Source: [Clostridium] symbiosum
Lineage (GTDB): Bacteria > Bacillota > Clostridia > Lachnospirales > Lachnospiraceae
Direction of reading: 5' to 3'
NCBI GenBank assembly: GCA_021769625.1
Contig: JAETSN010000005.1
Location: 21,368-85,367, forward strand
Length of the DNA: 64,000 nt
The number at the start of each line of letters is the position of its first letter. The first letter of the stretch is position 1. Below, piece by piece: positions 25,090 to 33,748 of this stretch. A model generated the notes under the pieces. It did not search any database. It had not been told where the DNA came from and saw nothing but the letters and a program-made list of their open reading frames with translations. Position numbers and translations under genes: made by a program.

Positions 25090-25235
25090 CGGACGCTGGT
25101 AGAATAATAAAAACCTCCGTCGCCACGCTTTCGCTCCAAAAAAGCGTAACGGACACTAAGCTCGTGAAATACCTCGCTAAGTGCCGACGCTTTTTAAGGG
25201 GCTCCTTGAGGTTTTTATTATTCTACCAGCTGGTT
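25090..25235 (-). repeat. Repeat family 1, copy B
   Basis: Reads AACCAGC...GCGTCCG on the minus strand. Perfect 23-bp outer arms at 25095-25117 and 25208-25230 (GGTAGAATAATAAAAACCTC within them). Core AAGGAGCCCCTT, AAAAAGCGTCGGCACTTAGC and GCGTGGCGACGGAGG as in the other copies. Shortest copy; occupies the gap between the convergent murG and anti-sigma genes. Confidence 0.88.
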
Positions 25236-25256
25236 ATAGATAAGCACTAATTTAAT

Positions 25257-26921
25257 TTATCGTTCTTTTATATTCTCAATTACAAGAGAGCCATCTTCCA
25301 GATGGATCTCAGCTTTCAGTTTGATGCTCAGCGGAAAGCTCACCTCTTCGCCGTCTTCATTTACAAAAGACGCTTCCATTCCAAAGTACAGGAAAAGTCC
25401 TTTATCTGCTGCGAATTCTCTTTCCGGGGCGAGATTTACTGCCTCGTATATCAGGTTTTTCCTTGCTTCGTCCGGCAGTTCCTCAGGTTTTCCAAAAGTA
25501 TCTTCCATTAAATACAGCTGGACAGAGCCTAAAGCCTCATCGTATTCCGCTTTTAACTGATGTATGATCTGACTCTCATAGTCGCTGACGGAGAGGACAC
25601 TGGCAGACCAGTTTTCTTCCTGCAGGGATATGATCCAGAGCTCTCCCGCCTGCTGCACCGGTACTTCTTCCGGTTCTTCGGATACCTTTATGTCATTTCC
25701 GGAGACGGCCGGCTTATCATTCTCTGCAGCCGTTTTGTCGGTATTGCCTGCGGAAGCGCTTTCCTGTGCGCTGCTTCCCGCCGCTTCCTGTGCAGAAGAT
25801 TTTGCTTTTTTGCCATCCGCAGGATCTGTTTCTTTCCCTGTCGCAGTATTTTCCGACGATCCCACTGTTTTATTCGTCGATGCATTTTCCGGCGTTTCTG
25901 CCACTTTACTTGTCGTTGTATTTTCCATGCTTTCCGACGTTTTATTTGTTGATGTATTTTCTGCCCCGGTTTCCGCAGCCTTTTTCTCCAGTGTATCGCC
26001 TGCCGCAGTCTTATCTTGACCGGATGCTGTCTCTTCCGCCGCCTCTTTATTTTTATTGCTGTCCGTGTTTTCTGAAGATTCTCCGTTTTCTCCCGCTGTT
26101 TTATCCAACCCCTCTATATCTTCCTTTGATATCATTTCCATCTGCGGTTCGCCATTGTACAGCAGGATGACCAGTTCTTCCTCCCCGTCGCCGTCCGCAT
26201 CCGCAAAAGATAGCTCCGGCAGCTTTTTCGTGCTGTTCATATAATTCCAGTCATAATACTGACAGGTATCTTTCACCCGGAGGGCAGTCCCCATTACCCT
26301 GCCATTTTCGTGATATCCGTAGAGGGAGACATCTTTTTCCGGCAGCTCCGCCAGCAGGATCGTCCGAAGCTTTTCCGGTGTATCCGCATAGCGTTCTTCC
26401 ATATCGGGTGTATAAACTTCCGTTACCTCTTTCAATTTCTCCGGCGTCATTTCCGCTTTCCAGGCATCAATTCCCTCAAGAACCTCTTCCGGTTCCTGCT
26501 CCGCCGGCTGCTCCGATGCCTCATTCTCCGAGACGGTGTCATTATCGCTCACAGAAGGCAACGCCTCCTCCGGCGCCTGTTCCGTGACCTGCTTCTCTTC
26601 TTTTGCCTTGCTGTTTTCCTCATCCAGCGCAATGATATCCGCTTTATAGCTTCTGACGATCACTGCTTTCGCCACGCTTTTTACCACAGGTATCTTTATC
26701 GCTGTCTCCGCGAATGCATAGGAACTGTTCACCCCTATCGTCAGGCACAAAAACAGAATAGCCGCAACAGAACCCGCCATCCTGATGACACGGTTACGCC
26801 AGGCAGCCGCTTTTTTACGCCTGTCCGCAGCGACCGTCTGTCTTACCATCAGCAAAAGCTCATCCGGTATCTCTATATCTTCATATTTCAGTTTTTCTTC
26901 CTGAAAATAGTTATGCTTCAT
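25257..26921 (-). CDS. Probable anti-sigma factor with extracellular low-complexity and sensor-like region
   Basis: A 554-residue single-pass protein. Residues 1-45 are cytoplasmic and charged; ~46-70 is the membrane span (AGSVAAILFLCLTIGVNSSYAFA). The rest is outside: acidic linker, a mixed domain (EGIDAWKAEMTPEKLKEVTE, FADADGDGEEELVILLYNG), a ~130-residue Ser/Thr/Asn/Glu-rich stretch with repeated ENTSTNKT/ENTATGKE-like units, and a C-terminal domain with YFGMEASFVNEDGEEV. It overlaps the ECF sigma gene by 11 bp, the normal sigma/anti-sigma layout. The DxDxDG segment might bind calcium. Anti-sigma function is inferred from context. Confidence 0.72.
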   Translation of the reverse strand: MKHNYFQEEKLKYEDIEIPDELLLMVRQTVAADRRKKAAAWRNRVIRMAGSVAAILFLCLTIGVNSSYAFAETAIKIPVVKSVAKAVIVRSYKADIIALDEENSKAKEEKQVTEQAPEEALPSVSDNDTVSENEASEQPAEQEPEEVLEGIDAWKAEMTPEKLKEVTEVYTPDMEERYADTPEKLRTILLAELPEKDVSLYGYHENGRVMGTALRVKDTCQYYDWNYMNSTKKLPELSFADADGDGEEELVILLYNGEPQMEMISKEDIEGLDKTAGENGESSENTDSNKNKEAAEETASGQDKTAAGDTLEKKAAETGAENTSTNKTSESMENTTTSKVAETPENASTNKTVGSSENTATGKETDPADGKKAKSSAQEAAGSSAQESASAGNTDKTAAENDKPAVSGNDIKVSEEPEEVPVQQAGELWIISLQEENWSASVLSVSDYESQIIHQLKAEYDEALGSVQLYLMEDTFGKPEELPDEARKNLIYEAVNLAPEREFAADKGLFLYFGMEASFVNEDGEEVSFPLSIKLKAEIHLEDGSLVIENIKER

Positions 26922-27474
26922 TCCGGCTTTCCCTCTCCGCCTTTTTTAATGATTTTCCATATCTCGTTAAAAGTTCTTCATCTTCTTTTTCCAGTTCTTT
27001 CCCCAGCTTCTTACAGGCCGCGTACAATCTGGATTTTACCGTATTCAGGTTGGTATCCGTAATCTCCGCAATCTCTTTCAATGTTTTTTCTTCAAAGAAA
27101 TGCAGTTGGATCACGATCTGCATATCTGTCGGCAATTCGGAAATTTTAGAGACAATCTCTATCTTAGGTTCATAGGCCGGCTCTTCATAGCTTCCTTCCA
27201 AAAGATCATTATCCGACTCATCCCATGCTATGTATTTTTTTTCTTTCCGCAGATACATCAGGCTTTCATTGATCACAATACGGTAAAACCAGCTCGCCAT
27301 CGCCTCTTCGCTCTGCAGTTTTTCATAATTTTCCAACGCTTTACATATGGCATTCTGCACCACATCCAACGCCGCCTCCCTGTTTTTCACATAATAAAAA
27401 GCGGCACGGTAAAACTGGTTCTGATTTTCCACAATGTGTTTCACCAGAGAGTCATACAGTGCTTTCTTAGACAT
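26911..27474 (-). CDS. ECF-family RNA polymerase sigma factor
   Basis: A 187-residue sigma-70 factor with region 2 (NQFYRAAFYYVKNREAALDVVQNAICKAL) and region 4 (LPTDMQIVIQLHFFEEKTLKEIAEITDTNLNTVKSRL) and no regions 1 or 3. ECF factors direct transcription of envelope-stress genes when their membrane anti-sigma releases them. The start at 27474 follows AGGAAGGA; the ORF-track start adds eight residues. The downstream overlapping gene is the likely anti-sigma, and the upstream gene is a cell-wall hydrolase, which fits an envelope role. Confidence 0.94.
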   Translation of the reverse strand: MSKKALYDSLVKHIVENQNQFYRAAFYYVKNREAALDVVQNAICKALENYEKLQSEEAMASWFYRIVINESLMYLRKEKKYIAWDESDNDLLEGSYEEPAYEPKIEIVSKISELPTDMQIVIQLHFFEEKTLKEIAEITDTNLNTVKSRLYAACKKLGKELEKEDEELLTRYGKSLKKAERESRNEA

Positions 27475-27540
27475 ATCTGTATTCCTTCCTACTTTCAAGA
27501 TGCTCTTCTCTTAAGTTTTGTTTAAATTATTTTCAACTTT

Positions 27541-28320
27541 TTAACGATTTTGTATCATAGTTGTATCATAATTTCCTGAAATGGTATGATCTTCCAAAAA
27601 ATTCATCCAATCTCTCTCGGAACCATAAAAGACATTGAGATCGATATGCTCCTCTTCCCCGCTGTAGCCCTGCAGCTTCGCCTCACTGTCATACTGCCAG
27701 AAAGTCCACTTTCCGGGCATGCCCATGTTCGGGGAAAAATATACATTCCTTATCCAGAGCGGATATTCGTCAAAAGCTCCTCTGATATAAGTGCTGTAGG
27801 AGCTTTCCGTCGCATAGATCAGCGGTTTTACGCCATAATGTTCCTCCAGTCTGTCCAAAAGGCTCTGCAGCTGCTTCCTCGTCTCTTCCACATCGGGCCT
27901 GTTATAGAAACGGTCCCCGTAAAATTCAATATCGATCACCGGCGAGAGCATTCCCTCTTCTTTGGGCACCACGGAAATAAAGTGTTCTGCCTGCGCCGCA
28001 CCTTCGCTCTCAAAACTGAAAAAATGATATGCGCCCCTCTTCAGTCCCGTCTTTCCCGACCGTTCCCAGTTTTCCTCAAATCTTACATCAATATGGCTGC
28101 TGCCTTCCGTCGCCTTGATAAACGCAAAATCTATATCTTCCTCAGCCAGAACTTCCCAGTCGATCTCCCCCTGATAATAGGATACATCCACACCCCGGAT
28201 CGGATAATCCGCTTCCGAAGGATGGTTTATCGTTATTTTTCCCTGATAGATCAGTAAACCAAACAATATGGCATCAAACAACAGCAGAACAGCCGCCCCT
28301 ATCCACAGCTTTTTCTTCAT
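27541..28320 (-). CDS. Membrane-anchored GH25 lysozyme
   Basis: A 259-residue protein: N-terminal membrane anchor (LWIGAAVLLLFDAILFGLLIY), then a glycoside hydrolase family 25 barrel, RGVDVSYYQGEIDWEVL, FAFIKATEGSSHID, PVIDIEFYGD and WTFWQYDSEAKLQGYSG. GH25 muramidases cut the MurNAc-GlcNAc bond of peptidoglycan; the catalytic Asp/Glu lie in DIEFYG, with the first Asp in GVDVSYYQ. There is no clear cell-wall-binding domain. It is 66 bp upstream of the sigma gene on the same strand and may be co-expressed. Confidence 0.93.
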   Translation of the reverse strand: MKKKLWIGAAVLLLFDAILFGLLIYQGKITINHPSEADYPIRGVDVSYYQGEIDWEVLAEEDIDFAFIKATEGSSHIDVRFEENWERSGKTGLKRGAYHFFSFESEGAAQAEHFISVVPKEEGMLSPVIDIEFYGDRFYNRPDVEETRKQLQSLLDRLEEHYGVKPLIYATESSYSTYIRGAFDEYPLWIRNVYFSPNMGMPGKWTFWQYDSEAKLQGYSGEEEHIDLNVFYGSERDWMNFLEDHTISGNYDTTMIQNR

Positions 28321-28772
28321 AATCCCTCACATTCCACTGCACAGGAGATACACTTGACCGGTCGGCGGACGCATACATCGCCTTACGCCAACCGGATAAA
28401 TCCCTGTACATCCTCTATCATAGTATATGATATTTATGAGAAACTCAATCCTTCGATACAAAAGATAATGTAATTTTAAGAAATATAAGAGCATATACCC
28501 TGTGGAAGTCACAGAATATATGCTCCTTCTAACGCATTTAACCGATATTAGCATCATTAAGTTAATTCTTCAGTCAGCGGGTAAGAACATAAAATACTTA
28601 AGGAGCCCTTTGAAAAACGCCGGCACTTAGGCAAATATGAAAATTTCACATGTATTTTAGCGCCTTATGTGTCCGCTGTGTTCTTTCATAGGCTCCTAAA
28701 GAACAGAGCCGGTGAGAGCGTGGCGACGTAGTATTTTATGTTCTTACCCGCGTCCGCCGTCAGTAACTAACT
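28321..28772. other. Gene-free interval (452 bp) with hairpins and repeat copy C
   Basis: Contains a hairpin CCGGTCGGCG...CGCCAACCGG (28358-28395) in the GH25 leader, a second stem GAGCATATACCCTGTG...CACAGAATATATGCTC (28489-28525), and repeat copy C (28572-28756). The 76-codon ORF at 28327-28557 has no RBS or family features and I do not regard it as a gene. Confidence 0.65.
28572..28756 (+). repeat. Repeat family 1, copy C
   Basis: Perfect 22-bp outer arms at 28577-28598 and 28730-28751 (within them AAGAACATAAAATACT), 3' end GCGTCCG, 5' end AGTCAGC instead of AACCAGC. The core has TTAAGGAGCCCTTT, AAAACGCCGGCACTTAGG and GAGCGTGGCGACG. An inner hairpin (ATATGAAAATTTCACATGT region) is shared in position with copy A. 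Lies 16 bp after the antiporter stop. Confidence 0.88.
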
Positions 28773-30077
28773 TCACTCCGCCGGCGCAAACCTCGACCTG
28801 TCCTGTCCCTCCGGTCTCGGTGTGATCTCTCCCGCCTTTGTCAGGGCGATCTTTGTCAGCATCGGTCCGAAAAGTTCATAGATCAGTACCGCGAAAAGCA
28901 CGATATTTCTGATGATCGCGCCCTCCTCGCCCAGTTCCTGGGCAACCGTCACGGACATGCCGAGCGCCACGCCCGCCTGGGGCAGGAGCGTGATGCCAAG
29001 ATATTTACAAACCTGAGGCTCGCATTTCATTGCTCTTGCACTGAGCGAAGCCCCGATATATTTCCCGCCGGAACGGGCAATGATATAGATCACACCTATC
29101 GCTATCACCGTCACGTTGGAAAATACGCTGAGATCCAGCTCCGCACCGCTGAGCACAAAGAATACCACAAAGAGCGGCGCCGTCCATTTATCCACACGGT
29201 CCATGATATCCGCCGAAAAATCACAGATATTGCAGAATACCGTTCCCAGCATCATACATACCAGCAGGCTCGAAAACCCAAGCTCGATCTCCGTTCCCGG
29301 AATTTCCATCCTTACCATGGAAAGCGCTACCGTCAGCACCACAAAAGTGATGGAAATGCCCATTCGCCTTGTATTGGAATGGAACCATTTCTCCAGCATT
29401 GTGAAGATCACTCCCATGATAAATCCCAAAAGAAGCGATCCGACCACTTCCAGCATCGGGTTCACCAGCACCGTGATCACACTGATCGCAACCCCGGAAT
29501 AAAGCGCTTTCGCCACCCCGAAGGATATCGCAAATACGATCAATCCGACCGCATCGTCAAGCGCTACAATCGGAAGCAGTATGCTGGTAAGAGGTCCTTT
29601 CGCCTTATACTGGTTTACTACCATCAATGTAGCCGCCGGAGCCGTTGCCGTCGCGATCGCTCCCAGACAGACACAGGTAGGAATCCCGATACTGCTGCCA
29701 AGATCAAATATGTAATAGATCGCTATAAGGCTTACATCCACCAGTACAGTGGCCGCAAGCGCCTGTACGACAGCCACCACCGTGGCCTGTTTCCCGGTCT
29801 TTTTCAACTCTTTCAACCGGAATTCATTTCCTATGGAAAAGGCAATAAATCCGAGCGCCACATCCGAAAGGATTCCAAAGCTTTCCACATCCTCAAAAGT
29901 ACGGAATCCTATTCCCAGCCTCCCGATCAGGCTCGGCCCTATCAAAAGTCCCGCTACCAGATAAGCTGTCACCGCGGGAATTCCGAAATTTCTCACCGCA
30001 CGGGTCAGTATGAGCCCGAGAAACATTGCAAAGCCCAACATGAGCAACGTAGTTGCCGTTTCCGATATCTGTATCAT
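28773..30077 (-). CDS. Cation:proton antiporter, CPA2 family
   Basis: A 434-residue membrane protein with about 12 helices of the Na+/H+ exchanger fold. The paired-acid motif is in LPIVALDDAVGLIVFAI, the usual ion-binding Asp-Asp, with the crossover-helix segment GAIATATAPAATLMV. No cytoplasmic TrkA-N domain follows, unlike KefB/KefC, so a simple Na+/H+ or K+/H+ exchanger is most likely. It is isolated, with a repeat on each side (family 1 copy C downstream, family 2 copy E upstream). Confidence 0.9.
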   Translation of the reverse strand: MIQISETATTLLMLGFAMFLGLILTRAVRNFGIPAVTAYLVAGLLIGPSLIGRLGIGFRTFEDVESFGILSDVALGFIAFSIGNEFRLKELKKTGKQATVVAVVQALAATVLVDVSLIAIYYIFDLGSSIGIPTCVCLGAIATATAPAATLMVVNQYKAKGPLTSILLPIVALDDAVGLIVFAISFGVAKALYSGVAISVITVLVNPMLEVVGSLLLGFIMGVIFTMLEKWFHSNTRRMGISITFVVLTVALSMVRMEIPGTEIELGFSSLLVCMMLGTVFCNICDFSADIMDRVDKWTAPLFVVFFVLSGAELDLSVFSNVTVIAIGVIYIIARSGGKYIGASLSARAMKCEPQVCKYLGITLLPQAGVALGMSVTVAQELGEEGAIIRNIVLFAVLIYELFGPMLTKIALTKAGEITPRPEGQDRSRFAPAE

Positions 30078-30180
30078 TTTCTGCCTCCGTAAGTCATTTA
30101 TGCTGTATTTTTTTGACCTCTACCATTTTACCACTTCTTTTTTGCCTGTCAATATTTTTATTGCCTGTCTGGTACTCATA

Positions 30181-30313
30181 GCCCGCGGGAGTCAATAACC
30201 CCGCCGCAAGCAGCGGGGCATGGAATTTAATACGCCCCAAAGGGCGGGGTATTGACCCTCGCGGCAGTCGCCAAATGCCTGCAAGCAGTCACTTGGCTCG
30301 TTGCCCGCGAGAA
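30181..30313 (+). repeat. Repeat family 2, copy E
   Basis: GC-rich nested palindrome. CGGGAGTCAATAACCCCGC pairs with GCGGGGTATTGACCCTCGCG around an inner CCCCGC/GCGGGG hairpin, followed by a second stem CTCGCGGCAGTCGCCAA...TTGGCTCGTTGCCCGCGAG and the tail AATAAA. The second stem and tail recur in copies F and G. Lies just after nrdG (minus strand) and may terminate its transcription. Confidence 0.8.
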
Positions 30314-30368
30314 TAAATCTGCCGGCTCATGACATGCTGACAGCGGTCATGGCCGGCTCAATAAATCT
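30312..30368. repeat. Palindromic unit between 9-bp direct repeats
   Basis: AATAAATCT occurs at 30312-30320 and 30360-30368; the 39 bp between them form GCCGGCTCATGAC...GTCATGGCCGGC with a one-base bulge. The layout resembles a tiny insertion with a target duplication, but may be chance within repeat-rich DNA. Confidence 0.45.
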
Positions 30369-30378
30369 TATTCACTTA

Positions 30379-30906
30379 TCAGAATGTATCTTCCCAGAGC
30401 ACCGTTTTCCCCGTCCGTAAAGATTCCGGCAGATCGATGATCCTCTGGTTGCTGGAACCCCGGAAGCGGAGCCCCAGATCTTTTAATGCCTGTACGAACT
30501 CACCGTCCACCAGGACATCGAAATAAGAAAGCAGTTCCCTCGTCTCTTCCCACTCCGCGCACATTCTTTCCAGTACGTCTCTCTCAAAGGTATAGCCTGT
30601 ATAACACCAGATATCCTTTCCCGGCAGCTCCTTTTTCACCCGGCGGATAAAGGGCAGAAGCCCCTGCTGGTTGCTGTGCTCTAAAGGTTCTCCTCCCAGT
30701 AAAGTCAGTCCTTTTACATAGCCGGGGCGCAAAGTGTTTATTAGTTCATTTTCTGTATCTGCGGTAAACGGGCTGCCGTATTTGAAGTCCCATGTCTCTT
30801 CATTAAAGCAATTCTGGCATCTGTGGGTACAGCCGCTGACAAAAAGCGTCACCCGTATACCGGGACCGTTCGCAATATCACATTTTTTGATCTCAGCATA
30901 ATGCAT
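30379..30906 (-). CDS. nrdG: Anaerobic ribonucleotide reductase activating protein
   Basis: A 175-residue radical-SAM activase. VSGCTHRCQNCFNEETW holds the CxxxCxxC that carries the 4Fe-4S cluster; GLTLLGGEPLEHSNQQG is the conserved GGEP-type segment. It uses SAM to create the glycyl radical on NrdD. GGGAG precedes the ATG. It has its own promoter with tandem NrdR boxes, even though nrdD is only 640 bp away on the same strand with one gene between. Length and motifs are normal. Confidence 0.96.
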   Translation of the reverse strand: MHYAEIKKCDIANGPGIRVTLFVSGCTHRCQNCFNEETWDFKYGSPFTADTENELINTLRPGYVKGLTLLGGEPLEHSNQQGLLPFIRRVKKELPGKDIWCYTGYTFERDVLERMCAEWEETRELLSYFDVLVDGEFVQALKDLGLRFRGSSNQRIIDLPESLRTGKTVLWEDTF

Positions 30907-30930
30907 AATTGTCTCCCATCTTCTTAAGAT

Positions 30931-30977
30931 ATACTATATATTGTAGCATTGTTTTTCTTATTGTCAAGATTTTGTGG
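30931..30977 (-). promoter_or_regulatory. nrdG promoter with tandem NrdR boxes
   Basis: Minus strand TTGACA, 16 bp, TACAAT. The proximal box CTACAATATATAGTAT covers the -10 and the distal box around CAAAATCTTG covers the -35; equivalent positions are 31 bp apart, three helical turns, as in known NrdR sites (core CwAtATaTwG). NrdR would repress when deoxynucleotides are plentiful. Confidence 0.82.
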
Positions 30978-31066
30978 AGTAAACAACACATCCCCTTTTT
31001 TACAGTAACGGCATCCAACATTTCCGGGAGCGTGTCTTCTCTTATCCGGCTGGCAAATTCCTCCTG

Positions 31067-31441
31067 TTATACCGGATCCATCCCATACAGCCGCTTTAAA
31101 TCCTCCAGATTGCAGAGCAGCGCGCCGAAGTATGTCACCGTATTCGGCCCATTATTGTATTTGACCTGCGCCGACATTGCCAGCTCGTTCACAAAAATCC
31201 CATTGGCCTCCAGATCATACTTTCCGGTGAGCACCAGCATTTTCTCATAGGCACGGATCCTCTCCGCGCATTCATCTACCGTTCCCACCGCCGGAGGGCA
31301 GGCCCATGTCTTCCCGTACTTCTGACAGGTGTTCGCCTCACACATTTTCCGCACTTCCTGTGAAAAACGGATATCCCCAATATCTACAAGACCGTATTCA
31401 TAAAATCCGGCCGCCTTTAACTGCTGTTCTAAAAAATTCAT
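31067..31441 (-). CDS. DUF2284 protein with an apparent internal deletion
   Basis: A 124-residue protein. The N-terminal part EVRKMCEANTCQKYGKTWACPP and the C-terminal part ANGIFVNELAMSAQVKYNNGPNTVTYFGALL match the two ends of DUF2284 metal-binding proteins, which I recall as about 170-190 residues. The middle Cys-rich block (a CxxCxxC-type cluster followed by CRFP) is absent: GKYDLE runs straight into ANGIF. The frame is kept. It sits between nrdD and nrdG, 105 bp after nrdD, and may share the nrdD transcript. It is either a degraded remnant or a shortened variant. Confidence 0.7.
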   Translation of the reverse strand: MNFLEQQLKAAGFYEYGLVDIGDIRFSQEVRKMCEANTCQKYGKTWACPPAVGTVDECAERIRAYEKMLVLTGKYDLEANGIFVNELAMSAQVKYNNGPNTVTYFGALLCNLEDLKRLYGMDPV

Positions 31442-31461
31442 TTATACTCCTTTCCCACAGT

Positions 31462-31501
31462 AAAAAACAACGGGGCAACGGCCCACCTGCTGTCACCCCG
31501 C
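31462..31501 (-). terminator. Terminator after nrdD
   Basis: Minus strand CGGGG...CCCCG hairpin followed by TTGTTTTTT, 45 bp past the nrdD stop. Some read-through into the DUF2284 gene is possible because no separate promoter is obvious. Confidence 0.7.
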
Positions 31502-31546
31502 TTGCTGTTTACTTTTTGCAAACCCGCTTTATATCGAGGGTCCCTT

Positions 31547-33748
31547 TTAAAGATGCAGCACCCTCTCCTTAATCTCCTGCGTCCTTCCCTGATTCCAGAA
31601 CTGGGTTCCGATATAACCGCAGGTTCTTCTCGCCACGTTCATCTTATCCTGGTCGCGGTTTCCGCAGTTCGGGCATTCCCACACCAGCTTGCCATGCTTA
31701 TCCGTAATGATCTGGATTTCCCCGGTATAGCCGCATTTCTGGCAGTAATCGCATTTTGTGTTCAGTTCCGCATACATGATATTCTCGTAGATGTACTGCA
31801 TCACAGTCAACACCGCTTCCAGATTATCCTGCATATTGGGCACTTCCACATAGCTGATAGCGCCGCCCGGTGAAAGAGCCTGGAACTGCGCCTCAAATTT
31901 CAGTTTATCGAAGGCGTTGATCTCTTCCGTCACATGTACATGGTAGCTGTTTGTGATATAGTTTTTATCTGTCACACCGCTGATGATACCGAAACGCTTC
32001 TGCAGCGCTTTCGCAAATTTATAGGTTGTGGACTCGAGCGGTGTCCCATACAGGCTGAAATCAATGTTGGATTCCTCTTTCCATTTTTTACACGCCGCAT
32101 TCAGGTGCTCCATCACTTCCAATGCAAAAGGCGTCGCTGTCGGATCCGTATGGGAGCGTCCCGTCATATATCTGGTACATTCGCATAGTCCCGCATAGCC
32201 CAGAGAGATCGTGGAATAGCCATCATATAACAACTTATCTATCGTCTCTCCCTTTTTCAGCCGTGCCAGCGCCCCGTTCTGCCAGAGGATGGGCGCTACG
32301 TCCGAGGGCGTTCCCTTTAACCTCTCATGCCTGCACATCAGCGCCTTATGGCAGAGCGCAAGCCTCTCGTCCATGATATTCCAGAATTTTTCCTTGTCGC
32401 CGCCCGAAGTACAGGCAACATCCACCAGATTCAACGTCACAACACCCTGGTTGAATCTTCCGTAATATTTATGTTTTTTCGGGTCATAATTTCCGGCATT
32501 TGCCAGATTTCCGATATTTTTATCCGTAAATCTGTCTGGAGTGAGGAAACTCCTGCAGCCCATGCAGACATACACATCGCCCTTTAACTCTAACATCACC
32601 TTCTCGGAGATGTAATCCGGCACCATCCTCTTCGCTGTACATTTTGCGGCTAGCTTTGTCAGATACCAGTATTTGCTGTCCTCGTGAATATTATCCTCCT
32701 CCAGCACATAGATCAGTTTCGGGAATGCCGGTGTGATAAACACGCCCTTCTCATTTTTCACTCCCTTGATCCGCTGGTTCAGCATTTCCTCGATGATCGA
32801 GGCAAGGTCATCCCTTGTCTGCCCTTCGGGCACTTCATCGAGATACATGAATACCGTGATAAACGGCGCCTGTCCGTTGGTGGTCATCAGTGTGATCACT
32901 TGATACTGGATCATCTGTACACCGCGGTTGATCTCTTCTTTCACACGCATCTCGGCGATCTGGTTGATCTTCTCTTCGTCCATCGGGAGATCCGCGCGGT
33001 CAAACTCCAGCCTTACCTGCTTGCGGAGTTTCTCACGGCTCACCTGCACAAACGGCGCCAGATGGGATAAGGAGATACTCTGTCCGCCGTACTGGGAACT
33101 CGCGATCTGAGCGATCGCCTGTGTCGCGATATTGCAAGCAGTGGAAAAGCTCTTCGGTTTATCGATCATCGTCTCGCTGATGACTGTGCTGTTCTGCAGC
33201 ATGTCCTCTAAATTGACAAGACAACAGTTGTGCATATGCTGCGCAAAATAATCCGCGTCATGGAAATGGATGATCCCTTTCTCATGGGCTTCCACGATAT
33301 CGTTCGGCAGCAGGAAACGCTTTGTGATGTCCTTGCTGACCTCCCCCGCCATATAGTCGCGCTGCACGCTGTTTACAGTCGGGTTCTTGTTGGAATTTTC
33401 CTGCTTTACTTCCTCATTGCTGCACTCAAGCAGGCTTAAGATCTGTTCGTCGGTGGAGTTTGCCTTCCTGACAAGCGCTCTTCTGTAACGATAGGTGATA
33501 TAACTTCTCGCCACCGTGAAAGCACGCTGGTTCATGATCTCGTTTTCCACCATATCCTGAATCTCTTCTACGGAAAGAGAACGATTCATTTTTTCACACT
33601 GACGGATCATATTGTCAGCGATCACGTCGATCTGACGGTCTGTCATTTTTTCGGCATCCACAACGCTGTTGTTTGCCTTTCTGACCGCCGCAATAATTTT
33701 GGAAATATCATAGGCTACTTCCTGGCCGCTTCTTTTAATAATCTTCAT
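31547..33748 (-). CDS. nrdD: Anaerobic ribonucleoside-triphosphate reductase (class III)
   Basis: A 733-residue enzyme that makes dNTPs without oxygen. An N-terminal ATP-cone (MKIIKRSGQEVAYDISKIIAAV) gives allosteric control; the central barrel has EINRGVQMIQYQVITLMTTNGQAPF and CMGCRSFLTPDR; the C-terminus has two CxxC pairs of the zinc site (CDYCQKCGY, CPNCGNRD) and the glycyl-radical loop RRTCGYIGTQFWNQG, where the Gly becomes the radical. Activated by NrdG. The promoter carries tandem NrdR boxes. Length is normal. Confidence 0.97.
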   Translation of the reverse strand: MKIIKRSGQEVAYDISKIIAAVRKANNSVVDAEKMTDRQIDVIADNMIRQCEKMNRSLSVEEIQDMVENEIMNQRAFTVARSYITYRYRRALVRKANSTDEQILSLLECSNEEVKQENSNKNPTVNSVQRDYMAGEVSKDITKRFLLPNDIVEAHEKGIIHFHDADYFAQHMHNCCLVNLEDMLQNSTVISETMIDKPKSFSTACNIATQAIAQIASSQYGGQSISLSHLAPFVQVSREKLRKQVRLEFDRADLPMDEEKINQIAEMRVKEEINRGVQMIQYQVITLMTTNGQAPFITVFMYLDEVPEGQTRDDLASIIEEMLNQRIKGVKNEKGVFITPAFPKLIYVLEEDNIHEDSKYWYLTKLAAKCTAKRMVPDYISEKVMLELKGDVYVCMGCRSFLTPDRFTDKNIGNLANAGNYDPKKHKYYGRFNQGVVTLNLVDVACTSGGDKEKFWNIMDERLALCHKALMCRHERLKGTPSDVAPILWQNGALARLKKGETIDKLLYDGYSTISLGYAGLCECTRYMTGRSHTDPTATPFALEVMEHLNAACKKWKEESNIDFSLYGTPLESTTYKFAKALQKRFGIISGVTDKNYITNSYHVHVTEEINAFDKLKFEAQFQALSPGGAISYVEVPNMQDNLEAVLTVMQYIYENIMYAELNTKCDYCQKCGYTGEIQIITDKHGKLVWECPNCGNRDQDKMNVARRTCGYIGTQFWNQGRTQEIKERVLHL

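Noticed and set aside
25850-26020. CRISPR-like or tandem DNA repeat
   Set aside because: The repetition is at protein level (Ser/Thr/Asn/Glu units) inside the anti-sigma-like gene; no regular repeat-spacer structure.
28327-28557. 76-aa minus-strand ORF
   Set aside because: No ribosome binding site, unusual composition, overlaps two hairpins. Probably non-coding.
31067-31441. DUF2284 gene explained by a frameshift
   Set aside because: The two family ends are in the same frame and joined directly, so a deletion fits better than a frameshift.
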